Shown here one piece after another: positions 1 to 9,975 of a stretch of DNA of 64,000 bases; the first letter of the stretch is position 1, and each line of letters begins with the position of its first letter. The notes beneath the pieces are model-generated. The model was not told where the DNA came from. It saw only the letters and a program-made list of their open reading frames with translations, and searched no databases. The stretch is taken from NCBI GenBank assembly GCA_019914995.1, contig CM034137.1:7839155-7903154 (forward strand). The letters are read 5' to 3'. Both the position numbers and the translations under genes were made by a program. The stretch comes from Acanthochlamys bracteata (lineage: Eukaryota > Streptophyta > Magnoliopsida > Pandanales > Velloziaceae).

Positions 1-814
1 ATTCAGAATAGACTGCTGTGAAATGCCCGCTAGGTCTATATAGGCTTGGCACGTATGAAGTCTCTGAAACCAGAACGTACAGATTATGGGATGCGGGTTC
101 ATGAAACTCCAAATACAACATGGAAAACTTAATTTTGGAATTCAATTCAGTTTGTAGAGAATGGGGAAAAAGCAGCAATATTTACCTGTTCAATGCAAGA
201 GAAAGATTTTTCAGTCTCGGAAACATTGTCTAATGTTTCATCAAGAAGGGTGTTCATCTTATATGTCATTGAACCTATATGATCCACAGTATTTACAAGC
301 GCCTTAATGGCGTAATTCTTTAAGGTGTTGACCACTCTATCCAAGAACAAAACAAGAAATATTATAGAGAAATTCAGAACTGACACTCGATTCAGCTCGA
401 AATCAGCACAAATGTAGAGGAATCTGAGGAAAATTATGCTTACCTTCGCTTTTGATCATCTTGGTTGTAAGATACTTCAAAGTACTCCGCAGCTGAATAC
501 AACTGTGATTGCAAGTTCTTCAAATCCTGATCAACAAAATGAAAACTTTGCAGGTATTACTGAAATCAAAATTTCCAACACCATCCCCAGCGTAGGCTAT
601 TCCAAATTCACATAAGAAAAGGATGGGTTCAGAATTCTAACAGAAGGCGGAAGCATGAAATTATTTGAAGAGTGAATTTTGCAACTACATGTATAATAAC
701 CTTGAGGCTTCCGAGGAAGAGCAAGCTCTGCTGCATGGAAAGCTCTTCATAGGTTGATGGTGTGCCACCATGGTGAACAGAAGAAGAAGAAATAGTCATG
801 CTGGTGGGCTTCAT
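1..814 (-). CDS. ABIL: ABIL (Abl-interactor-like) protein, N-terminal part; gene continues past the left edge
   Basis: Subunit of the plant SCAR/WAVE complex, which activates ARP2/3 actin nucleation. Four coding exons read on the minus strand: 701-814, 444-526, 186-336 and 1-63 (incomplete), all with GT..AG borders and matching phase. Exon 1 has the SMQQSLLFLGSLK stretch typical of ABIL proteins. Exon 2 continues DLKNLQSQLYSAAEYFEVSY, and exon 3 has the hallmark NYAIKALVNTVDHIGSMTYK. Exon 4 continues with the conserved TCQAYIDLAGISQQS. The start at 814 is the only in-frame ATG before this block. About 137 residues are visible; the rest lies outside the window. Confident at family level; which of ABIL1-4 is not decided. 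Confidence 0.88.
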
Positions 815-2549
815 ATGTGATTGGAAGAATGCAGGAAGCTAAATTAACAAAAAGGCTTAGTGTTAAACAGAATCTGCATAGAAACTCATCAGAAGAAAAG
901 AAAAAAGAAACAAACAATGCTGAAGCTGTGTTTATTCCAGTTCTTATGTTTTTATGCTGAAAGAAATTTAGGTTATCTCCTTTGTGCATCTCTATCTGAC
1001 ATAAAGTAGTGGAAGCCCACGACTTTTGTAATGTAATGTAAACATAACAATCAATCAAATATTTTATGAGTAAGCTTTCATGAAAAGAACAAAAAAGAAA
1101 ATATAAACAATGAAAAGAATCAAAAAGAGAATCAGTCAGTGTTGTTAATTTTGATGGAAGTACTCCAACAACCAAGCAACCTTGATTCTTCATTCCTTTT
1201 CCACTTATTCTCTCTTTCATAATTTACCACCGTATTCAAGTTTCAAACTTTATTTACAAACAAAGAATGGCTTTTGTCATAAACATCTAGCTAGTCTAGT
1301 CTAACAAAGAAAGTTAAACTTCTCGTGCTAAAGTTGATTATATAAAAATCAAAGGAGTGGTTGTTTTATTTCCTATCTAGAATCTTTGTTTTTCATAGAG
1401 GAAGACTAGTAACAATCATAGATGTTAGAAACAAGTTCATATAGTCTGATAATTTGCATGGAATGGAAGGGAATTGAAACAAAAATCAATCAAAACGAAG
1501 GGCTTTAGTGGGAAGACACTTTCAATAATAAACTTTGACAGAGTCAATTCATCAAACAACATGCGGGCACGTTTTGTTGTAGTAGTAGAGTAGTAAACTC
1601 TCCTATACTCGAGGGGATAATTATCACGAACAAGGAATGGAACATTGTTGATTATCAATTATAATCAAACTCTACTCAGAATCAATAAAATCCTTCTGCA
1701 GCTTTTCAACTTCAACATATTTCTATTCTTGATTGTATACCATTTAGTTTTCTGCAACAGCAGCAGAAGCTGTGCATTTTCCGTGATTGAGATTATTATT
1801 GGGGACCCCAGCCAAGTCAATGATTTGTCTCCATAATCAAGCAGAATTACCTCAGCTACACATTATTTTGAAAAACTACCAGATTCAAATTGCATCATCC
1901 TTCATCAAGCAACTACTAAATAAAACATTGTGGATAGGTTTTCAATTTCCGTGATTTTTGGTTCTGCTGATGCTGCTGTAGCGGAAGAGGGAAAGGGAAG
2001 GCAGCTGTTAACAGTGGCAATGTGGGGAGCAACAACAGAGTCGTCGTAAAAGTGATCGTCGAAGGACAGAGAGATTAAGGCGTAGGTCGGGGCAGCGGCA
2101 CCAGAGACAGAGAGAGGTCTGCATGGCTGCCGCTGACGACGACGCTGCCACCACCGCAGTCACGAATATCAGAATTATTAATAAGTAATGTGGGATTAAA
2201 ATTTTTTAACATTTTAATTAGTGCTTTTTTAGTATGGGTTGGATTGTTTCCTTGTCACAGGCCCAAGTCCATACAGAAAGCATACGCTTCAATATACAAA
2301 TTTAAATTATTTTTTTAAAATAATAACTCCATCTTCAATACGTACAACTCTTCAAATTCTTTCTACGTAACTGAAGGTAACTGAAACAAACTAATTATAA
2401 CAAAAATTTTAAGCTCTTCACCTTCATATTCCTTCACTGATATATCAGTAATTATCAACCATCAACAATCTTTATTAATCAAGCTATTTAAATACCTAGC
2501 TGCTTCTGCTGCAATACAAAAAAACAAAGCACAGACTCTGAAATCAATC
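815..2549. other. Spacer between the divergent ABIL and EC1 genes
   Basis: No convincing coding exon. On the minus strand, 1,980-2,165 reads as pyrimidine-rich sequence with CTCTCTCTGTCTCTGG-like tracts and could be a leader exon of the ABIL gene, with 840-1,980 as a leader intron. That is inference only. A 157-codon minus-strand ORF at 747-1,220 is Phe/Leu/Cys-rich low-complexity translation and is not a gene. Confidence 0.4.
2484..2494 (+). promoter_or_regulatory. Possible TATA box of the EC1 gene
   Basis: CTATTTAAATA lies about 55-65 bases before the EC1 start codon, a plausible distance for a TATA element with a short leader. There is no independent support. Confidence 0.4.
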
Positions 2550-2966
2550 ATGGCGCATATCTTCAAGCTGCAGCTATCTGTGTTCTTCATCTTCATCGTC
2601 GCTTCTTCGGCACGACAACTTCTGTCGAATCCAAAGTCTGTGGCTCCTCTCCAATCACGTCTAGCTGCTGCCAGAAACAACGGAGGTGTAACTCAGTGCT
2701 GGGACTCTTTGCTTGATCTGAAATCATGCAGCAACGAGATGGTCCTCTTCTTCATCAACGGCGACTCGTATCTTAGCGTCGACTGCTGCAGAGCTATTGT
2801 CACTATAACTCAACGATGCTGGTGGACTTCGATGCTTTCAGCATTAGGATTTACCACTTCTGAGATCGACGTGCTTCGCGGCTACTGCGGCAACGGCAGC
2901 AGCAGTGATATTAGTCTTCCTCCTCCTCCGGCGATCGCAAACGCGCCAGCGAGTTCTACCAACTGA
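2550..2966 (+). CDS. EC1: Egg-cell-secreted EC1-like protein (prolamin-like, six cysteines)
   Basis: Intronless, 138 aa. Residues 1-21 form a hydrophobic secretion signal ending SSA, followed by an Arg-rich linker. The domain has six cysteines (C50, C60, C79, C80, C90, C113) in the EC1/DUF1278 order, with CWDSLLDLKSC, a CC pair and GYCGN near the end. In Arabidopsis, EC1 peptides are released by the egg cell on sperm arrival and help activate sperm for gamete fusion. The C-terminal tail is Ser/Pro-rich and looks disordered. The gene converges on the DUF247 gene, with 225 bases between stops. Confident at family level; egg-cell expression is inferred from the family. Confidence 0.9.
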   Translation: MAHIFKLQLSVFFIFIVASSARQLLSNPKSVAPLQSRLAAARNNGGVTQCWDSLLDLKSCSNEMVLFFINGDSYLSVDCCRAIVTITQRCWWTSMLSALGFTTSEIDVLRGYCGNGSSSDISLPPPPAIANAPASSTN

Positions 2967-3191
2967 TCAACTATCTATACGTGTGTCTGTTTGTTATGTT
3001 CCTGTTCTTAGTGGTTTAAAATGTTTGATTCGTGATTGAATTCGTGTCGTGTAACTAAAGCACTTAGCTAATTAATCAAATATATTTGTTTATTAATTAA
3101 CAATTATATCTTTAACTTTGTCGATTTTGAAATAGACGATCGATCACATTAACATCTAATATTTGCTCGATAAAAGAATCTCAACTTCTTC

Positions 3192-4607
3192 TCACTCCGC
3201 CGGCGACCGCATTCTTCGATTTCCTCGTCGCCTGAAAATTAGCGCGGCTACAAGTACCACTGACGCAGCCGCTGCTGCGATCGAAAAAGTCCCCTGCCGC
3301 CTCCTCACAAACGTCAATCTGTTCGCATTCTCGCCGTAAAACTTCACCACCTTCTCCATCTCGACGTCGATCGCCGGATAAACCCAAGCGTGCAACGGAA
3401 ACCCGTCGATCGACTTCACCATCTCCACTACCTCCTCAGACCTCTTCCACTTCCCTATCAATACTCCTTGCTTCTTCATTACCGCCACATCGCGGGAATC
3501 CGCAACCAACTCTTTCATCAACAGCAAGTACCTCGTTACAGGCTTGTCGACGAATCCCAACTCCATTGCTAACAGATTCCTCGCGACAGTTTTCATCTTG
3601 AAGTCGTAGACCAGAGCAGGCATGGTGAGTACCGGAGCGATGAACTGGAGCTGAACAAATCCGTTATTGTCTGGCTTGAATTGAACGCCGGAGTTTAAAA
3701 GTTCCGTTGCCGTCGGCGATTTCTGATGTATCATTACTCCGTCGGCTAACGGTGACGATGAATTAATAATGACTCCCACGTTGGTGCTGCTTGCTATAAT
3801 GCAAGAGCGCAAGCAGTCTAACAAATTCTTCTTGTTCTTCAGGTAGAGTTCATCGCGAAGATTTAACCGTTTCATGTAAAATGGCGATTAATAACAGTTG
3901 AACATTTGCACGACTTCATGAAACGTCTCCGTACTAAACTCAAGCTCGAACAACTCGATCGATATCAACAACGGATCGTCGTCGGCAACGGCGCCCTTCT
4001 CCTTCAATAACAACTCCTTGCAGCTTCTAACTGCTTGTTCGACGTGCCCGCTAACGGAAATTATCAGGTTTAACGGAATCTGGTTGTCGATCTTGATTAT
4101 GTCTGCGACTATTTGCTTCTCTCCGGTAGAGATAGCAAGCTCGTCGATCTGTCCCGATGAGTATTGAAGTTTAAGCTCCCGGAGAAACCCTACTACCATG
4201 TAAATTCCGTCGACGGCGTCCATTAATGGCTTACTCATTGACCCCTGAAGCCTTCCTTCCGTATCTGTGTAATGATTAATTGATCGTTTGATGAAAATTT
4301 TTAAGATGATAACGTATGTAAAAATTTTTGACGACGCACCTATGAAAGGCGAACTTGTTGCTGGTGCTGTATTAGTAGCAAGAGAGAGGTACTTGAGTGC
4401 TACAGCAAGTAGTAGCTTAGAAGCTTTGATTTTCGAGGTTTGGTTGTCGGTGAGTTTTCCGGTGATAGCGGAGTATACGGCAGAGGCTTTCAAAGAGAAG
4501 CAGCTCTTCCATTGATCGCCGGAACCGGCGCCGCAGAAGAACATGAGACTTGGTTCGAACTGGTCCCGGTTCGCGGCGCGCATTCGAGCTAGGGTTATTG
4601 AACTCAT
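3192..4607 (-). CDS. DUF247 family protein interrupted by one in-frame stop (likely pseudogene or null allele)
   Basis: Two open stretches in one frame, 4607-3888 and 3875-3192, are separated by a single TAA at 3888-3890. The downstream ATG is only five codons after that stop. A 75-base in-frame intron is likely at 4265-4339 (donor GTGCG, acceptor ACACAG). The first part has DIIKIDNQIPLNLI, the DUF247 LENQIP-like motif. The second has ATELLNSGVQF and RNLLAMELGF, both DUF247 landmarks, and a C-terminal hydrophobic anchor (AAAAASVVLVAALIF) followed by Arg residues. The first 90 residues do not resemble a canonical DUF247 start. The stop could be a real nonsense mutation or a base error; no intron could remove it. 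Biochemical function is unknown; some grass DUF247 proteins are self-incompatibility determinants. Confidence 0.65.
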
Positions 4608-4690
4608 CGTGCATGAAAATCAAGAATTAAGCTTTCTTTTTGAGAAAAGAGTTCAAGAATTAATCGAATGTCTGTGAAATTAAAGTGAGA

Positions 4691-4700
4691 ATTTATAAAA
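4691..4700 (-). promoter_or_regulatory. Possible TATA box of the DUF247 gene
   Basis: On the minus strand TTTTATAAAT lies about 85 bases before the ATG at 4607. The position and sequence fit a TATA element; nothing else supports it. Confidence 0.4.
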
Positions 4701-4854
4701 GGTATGAAGAATGTAGGTGTCGTGTCTCGTGTGTGTATACTTTGCTTGAGTTTGTGAATGGAGGAAAAAGAAAGCTTTCAATCGGAATAAGCAAGGAAAG
4801 TATAATGCCCTCATTGGCAGTGCTTGTTTAGGAATTTCAAGCTCGAAATAAGCG

Positions 4855-5062
4855 CGTTGGGATGTTTGAATGTGTTTATTAAAATAAAAAAAAAATTTAA
4901 TTTTAAAAAATAAAATTATTTTTTTATTTTAAAATAAATAATAAAAAAATTATTACTTACAATTTTTTATATTATTAAAATTTTAAAAAATTTATAAATA
5001 TTTAAAATTTTATTAAAAAAATATAACATAAAATAATTGAAAAGAAAAGCTTTCCAAATATA
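4855..5062. repeat. AT-rich MITE-like element
   Basis: A block made almost only of A and T, bounded by GGGATGTTTGAATGTG on the left and by the reverse of GGCTATATTTGGAAAGC on the right. The ends are weakly inverted and resemble the TGTTTGGAAT-type ends of other AT-rich blocks in this window. No ORF. Confidence 0.4.
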
Positions 5063-5099
5063 GCCGTGTGCGAGAAATGCTTTAAACCGCTTTTACCGC

Positions 5100-5866
5100 T
5101 TTGAACAGGAGAAAAAGAAGTATCTCATTTTCGTGCTTTCTTTTAAAAGTCGCGCGGCGGCTTTTATTCCGAGAACTACAAATAACGGTTTTGCCCATCG
5201 TAATATACTCCTTACCCACTCGCAGCTGAGCTCTCCCTCGTTCCCTCATTTCTCTCCATTCTCTCGCTCTCACCTGTTCACCGAAGCTCTCCCGCGGCCG
5301 CCGTTCCTTCTCTCTCATGCGCGATTTGCTTCCCCGAAGCCGATATTTCCTCTTTTATTCCTCCTGTTTGTTCAGCCAACTGCGATCTTCTCACTAGTTT
5401 TTCCCCGACACCGAATCTGCTCACTGTCTGAACCCTAATTTTTTCTCCCTACTCAATCAATCGACTCCTATCAATCTGAACTATATTCTCGCTCACCGAT
5501 GCTCCTCCCGCCGCCCGCCGTCGTCGATTCTTCTCGATGTAATTTGAATTACTTGATTGATTCGTATAATTGGTGATTGATGGAATTTCGGTCGAAAGTT
5601 GTTTGATGTCTTTTCTCGTGTTGGCTATGGTTTTGGTGAGGCATTGGGATCGATTTGAGTTGGATTTTGGTCAATGCTGGAAGTTTGAGGATCGATTTGA
5701 GTTGAGTTTCGGAATCGGAATAATTGATTTTTTCAGAGCCGATTAACAAATCTTCCTCCCTTCTTCTTCTCCCGCCGCTGTGCCGGAACGCGTTCGAACT
5801 CGATTTGAAATCGAAACAGAAGCACGCTCATGGGCAGGTCCGAGAATAGTAGAACACCGCCGTGAC
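5100..5866 (+). other. Pyrimidine-rich leader-like region
   Basis: GC-richer than its surroundings, with long CT-rich stretches (CTCTCCCTCGTTCCCTC and similar) typical of plant transcription starts and 5' leaders. It lies before the small three-exon candidate at 5,867 and, on the other side, 0.5 kb upstream of the divergent DUF247 gene. No long ORF has protein-like composition. Confidence 0.4.
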
Positions 5867-7361
5867 ATGGCTGCAGGTTCACAGCACTGTTCGGTTAGTC
5901 TATATTCATCTCTAGCTCTTCCTTTTCGAGATCATCTTTTTTCTTGATTTAATTTTTTTTCAATATTTTTGAATATCTTCATATTTGCTACAGTTGGAGG
6001 CATACCGTGTGATGGAAGAGCAGTTGATTCAAATCTGTCAGGAAGTTGGAACTGTTGTTTCTTTCCGGTGAGTTTTCTTGGAGTTTTTTTCTTTTTTTAT
6101 TTTTGTTTGAATAAAAATATTAAGTGATCTTGGTGAATTTTTTGGTTTAATCAATGAAAAAGTATGGTCCTTTTACTTACATTTTAGTATGTTTGCTAAT
6201 TCTTTGTCAAAAACTTTTTTGTTACATGTTAAAACTTGAACCTTTTTCTATTAGGAAAACTGCTCCATCACTTTGTTATCCAATCTCAGTTCCTGGTGTC
6301 TTAGTTGCACCTGAAAGTTGTCAAATATTGGTAATTTAGTCCAGTTATGTTGAGCTGCAAAGTATTTGAGGTGGTTGTCAGCATTGATGGATTAAAACTA
6401 TAGTTGAAGTCAAATAATATAGATCTAATCCAGAGGTCTTTGTTTGAGTTGAATTTGGGATTAGTTATGATTAATGAAGTCCTATTCAGCATGCATATAA
6501 GGATAAGTAAATGCTATGTACTAGCTGGATATTTAATATTCCAGAGTTGGTTGAAGGATATATTGTAGTCGGAAAATTTTCAGTGTGCTGCAGCAGTTCT
6601 ATTCTTTTGTGATACCGGTCATAGACTTGTAAGCAATAGTGGTTATCCTAGTGTTTACTGAGCCATTTTGGTGTTTGTAATATAAGGCATTGTCTTGTGA
6701 GTAGCCAAATTTCCTAGGTTGCACCTACCTGCTGCGATGATCTTTAAATGACTATATTTGTGTTGGTCGTGTGACATCTCCTAATGCACCAAATATTGAG
6801 GTCTATACAAGACCTGCAAGAAATGTTTCTTTACTTTCTGTGAATTTCGATAAAATTGCGGTTGTGATAATTAGATAGTATTATTGTGTTGTTTTGATTG
6901 GCTTGGGGAGTATCAATAGTATTCTAGGGGATGTCGTGTATTCCTTGTGTGGATGCATCGACTAATGAGTACTATTGTGCTTGAAGATCGAGGAATGCAT
7001 ATTTGAGGGTTCTTGAAATTGTTGTTTGGAATATTGATTAGTAGAATAGGGATGTGTAGGTGTCTAAGTGCATTGCTTATTGAGTCTGAGTTATAGCACA
7101 AAATAATACAGTGTAGGTGTCTAAGTGCCTGATGGCTGCAGTGTGTTGGCTAGTAGATCTTTTCTGATGATTAAGAATTTTTTGTTTTCATAAGGTTGAG
7201 AGAATACTACAGACTTGACTAATTGATATGCTTTTCTTATATGTAATGTCTGATTGCATTGAGGCTGCAAGACAATGACTTGTTGCCCATGCAGGAATGC
7301 TTTCCAGAGCTCGTGCCCCAGCAGTAGCAAGGCATCCAGCACTCTCATCCCCCAGGCTTAA
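5867..7361 (+). CDS. Candidate three-exon gene for a 55-aa protein of unknown function
   Basis: Exons 5867-5893, 5994-6067 and 7295-7361 have GT..AG borders and consistent phase, giving a 55-codon frame ending in TAA. It starts MAAGSQHCS and contains EAYRVMEEQLIQICQEVG, which reads like a short amphipathic helix. The splice sites are good (TTCCG|GTGAG, CATGCAG|G). I do not recognise the family. Beyond the stop, another frame reads protein-like for about 25 codons, so the last exon may be wrong or the gene may be a truncated remnant of something longer. The CT-rich leader upstream supports transcription. A transcript match is needed. Confidence 0.3.
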
Positions 7362-9091
7362 AAGCAAATGCATTTGCCTTCAACATACCTCCGCCAATGC
7401 CAGCAGAGCGTACATACTACCCATCAATGGACCCTTAGAGAATGGGAGCTGTTGTTCAAACTCAGGATGCTAGTGATAGTAAGTCTGGATCCACCAATGC
7501 TAGCAGTCGTTTTCCTGTTGTTTCTCTGTGTCCTTGTATTTGCTTCTACTTGGAAGAAACATTTCGCCGTAATTCCTTTGAATCTCAACCTTCTCTTCTC
7601 TTGAGGGTGAAGTTCAGAAGAGTTAATTGTACAGTATCTTTTGGTTATGGACTTATCCAATTGGTCATCTACAGTATATTGTCTAATTATAATTACTTGT
7701 GGTCTTTGACATTTTTTAATGCATGGAAGTGAACTAACAGTTTCTTTTTGAAGTTAATTGTGTTCCATTTTTAGATTCTTTCCTTTCTATGTTTTACTTA
7801 GCGTCTCAATTTAGGCTTTGACCGAACGTTAGTACACACGTATGGTTTATATAAACATACAGCAAATTTTTGAAAAAATTAGGTAACAGTAAATTTTTAC
7901 AACCGTCACGCTTAAACGAAATTAACTTGCAAGAGTTATTCAAAATTAAATTATTTTTCTAATTAATTATATATATTAACATAAAATAATTTTAATAATT
8001 TTATTATGTTAAAGAAATATTAGATTAAAAATTAAATAATATATGAAATTGAAGTAATAAATTTATTATATTATATATTTAAAAGTATTGTAGTTATTAT
8101 ATTTTTAAAAATAAGCATAAATTTAAATATCTTCTTCGGCTTTAAAGTTTAAACATTAAATAGTATGATAAAAATTTATGCAAATAGTTTTTAGCATAAA
8201 ATTATTTTTTCAATAAAAAGCTCAATATTTTCAGTAGGGTCAAACGGGACAGCAGAACTCTTAGTTAAAACATTAGTTTTAATTCCAGCACCCATCCAGA
8301 CATCTCTTCTCTTCTAAGAAATAAATAAATTAATTAATTAACATAACATGAGACACTAACAAAAAATAACTAAATATATAATTAAAATTAAAATTAAGGG
8401 TGCTTTATTTTAAAAATTGAATTTTTTAGAAGTGAAAATTTTAAAATAAATTATAAAAATATTGTTATCGAAAGTGATGTATTTTTATATTAAAAAAAAA
8501 TTGAAAGTAACTTTTTATATATTCTTTATAATAAAATATAAATTAAAAATATTTTTTAGTAGAAGAACAGAGTAACAAGTTTAATGGTGTATTCTTTTAG
8601 GATGAAAGTGACTAGTTAAAAGATGAATTATTATGATTTGAGTTATTATAAATACTATTATTTATAGTGATTTAAAATTTTAATTTAAAAACAATAAATT
8701 GAAAGTGATTTTTCTTTTTAAACTAAACTTTTTTTAAAAATGAAATTATAAGTAAAGAACACACCCTAAATGCCTACTTGTTTCTAAAACGAATTTGTTC
8801 CGAATTTTGTAAGAACAAGCTCCAATAATCTCTGTACACAAATTTGGTCTACTTAATGAGAATTTTTCATCAACTAACAATCAAATAAGAAAAGCCAATA
8901 TCGTAAAATTTTATACATTTTAGACATACACACACAATCATTAATAATAAACCTAAAAAAGGAAATGGTGTAAACTCTTTAAGTATTCTTATGTATGTAT
9001 TCTAGTGAACCTTTATTGCAAAAATCTTTATCATTCGGAATGAAATCGTCCTTAGAAATTCGGAACAACTAATTAAGACCTCTCTCGTCTC
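7362..9091. other. Intergenic AT-rich DNA
   Basis: 7,362-7,800 may be 3' untranslated sequence of the small candidate gene. From about 7,900 the DNA is very AT-rich with no protein-like ORF, and it includes MITE-like blocks near 8,397 and at 8,583-8,767. Confidence 0.5.
8583..8767. repeat. Short MITE-like element with inverted ends
   Basis: Left end GGTGTATTCTTTTAGGA; the right end read in reverse is GGGTGTGTTCTTTACTT. The two share GGTGT.TTCTTT. The interior is AT-rich with no ORF, and length is about 185 bases. This is a non-autonomous DNA transposon remnant by structure; superfamily not assigned. Confidence 0.5.
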
Positions 9092-9975
9092 TTGTTCGTC
9101 CCTCTCAGAAGCGGCACTGATAAGAAAGAGAAACACGATCGATCCTCCTCCTCCTCCTCCTTCTTCGTCTTCTTGTTTCAATCTCTCTATCTATCGAAGT
9201 ACAAGAAACAAAGAAGAGTAGAACAACAAGAAGGAACAGGTTTCCGGCGACAAACCAGAAGCTCTCTTTATATCTCTCTGTGTGACTCGAGATTCGTGCT
9301 GCTTCTTTCTGTTGATGTATTCTGTTGGATCCCGACGTTGTCTTCCCTGTGATGATTGATTTCTAAAGAGAGAGAGAGAGGGAGAGAGAAAGAAAGGGAG
9401 AGGTTTTGTTTGCTTGCGATGAGTTGGAGAATCATATTATTTATTCAGGGCGTTTCTTTGTTTGATTGATTGACTGATTGATTGAGTTGTTACTTCTTTT
9501 GAGTTTCTGGGGACTGGGGGTTGTGGAACTCAGAAGGATTCAAGCTTGGAACAAGATTGTAGATTTTGATTGGAAAGTTTATTCTCGTCGGTTGGAACAG
9601 ATCAAAGGTGCAATCTTTTTGGGTTGGCTCAAGCTACTGGATGTTGGAATTTTTAGACTGGATTGTGGCTTGGTAAGGATAAGCTCGTTGACTCTGAAGC
9701 TGATTTGATTTTTAATTATTTACGTTGGGTTGCTGAATGTGTTCGAATTGGTGCTGCACAGTTTTTCTGATTGAAATCGATATGATCTTTAAAAAGGAAA
9801 TTGGGTAAGCGCGATATGGAAACCGGTTACTGTCTGAAATTTGAGCTGCTGAAGAAGGAAGTGGTTTAAGCTATTTCATTTTATGGTTATTGTTGTTATA
9901 TAGTTGGAGATCGATTAATTCCTTCGAAATTTCTTGGGAAGTTAAAGGGGCTTGATTTAACCGGGTTAAATCTTC
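9092..9975 (+). other. Probable 5' leader of the DA2-like gene
   Basis: Rich in CTCCTCCTC and GAGAGAGAGAG tracts, as in many plant leaders. A possible leader intron runs from the GTAAGGA near 9,674 to a CACAG near 9,762. Open frames here (for example from 9,092) are low-complexity Ser/Phe/Leu and are not credible proteins. Confidence 0.45.

Noticed and set aside
747-1220. 157-codon minus-strand ORF
   Set aside because: Phe/Leu/Cys/Ser-rich translation of AT-rich DNA lying across the ABIL leader region; overlaps the real first exon in another frame and has no domain features.
3876-3905. An intron that would splice out the DUF247 stop
   Set aside because: No GT..AG pair of realistic intron length surrounds the TAA while keeping the conserved motifs on both sides.
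9092-9352. 86-codon ORF before the DA2-like gene
   Set aside because: Low-complexity Ser/Phe/Lys translation of CT- and GA-rich leader sequence.
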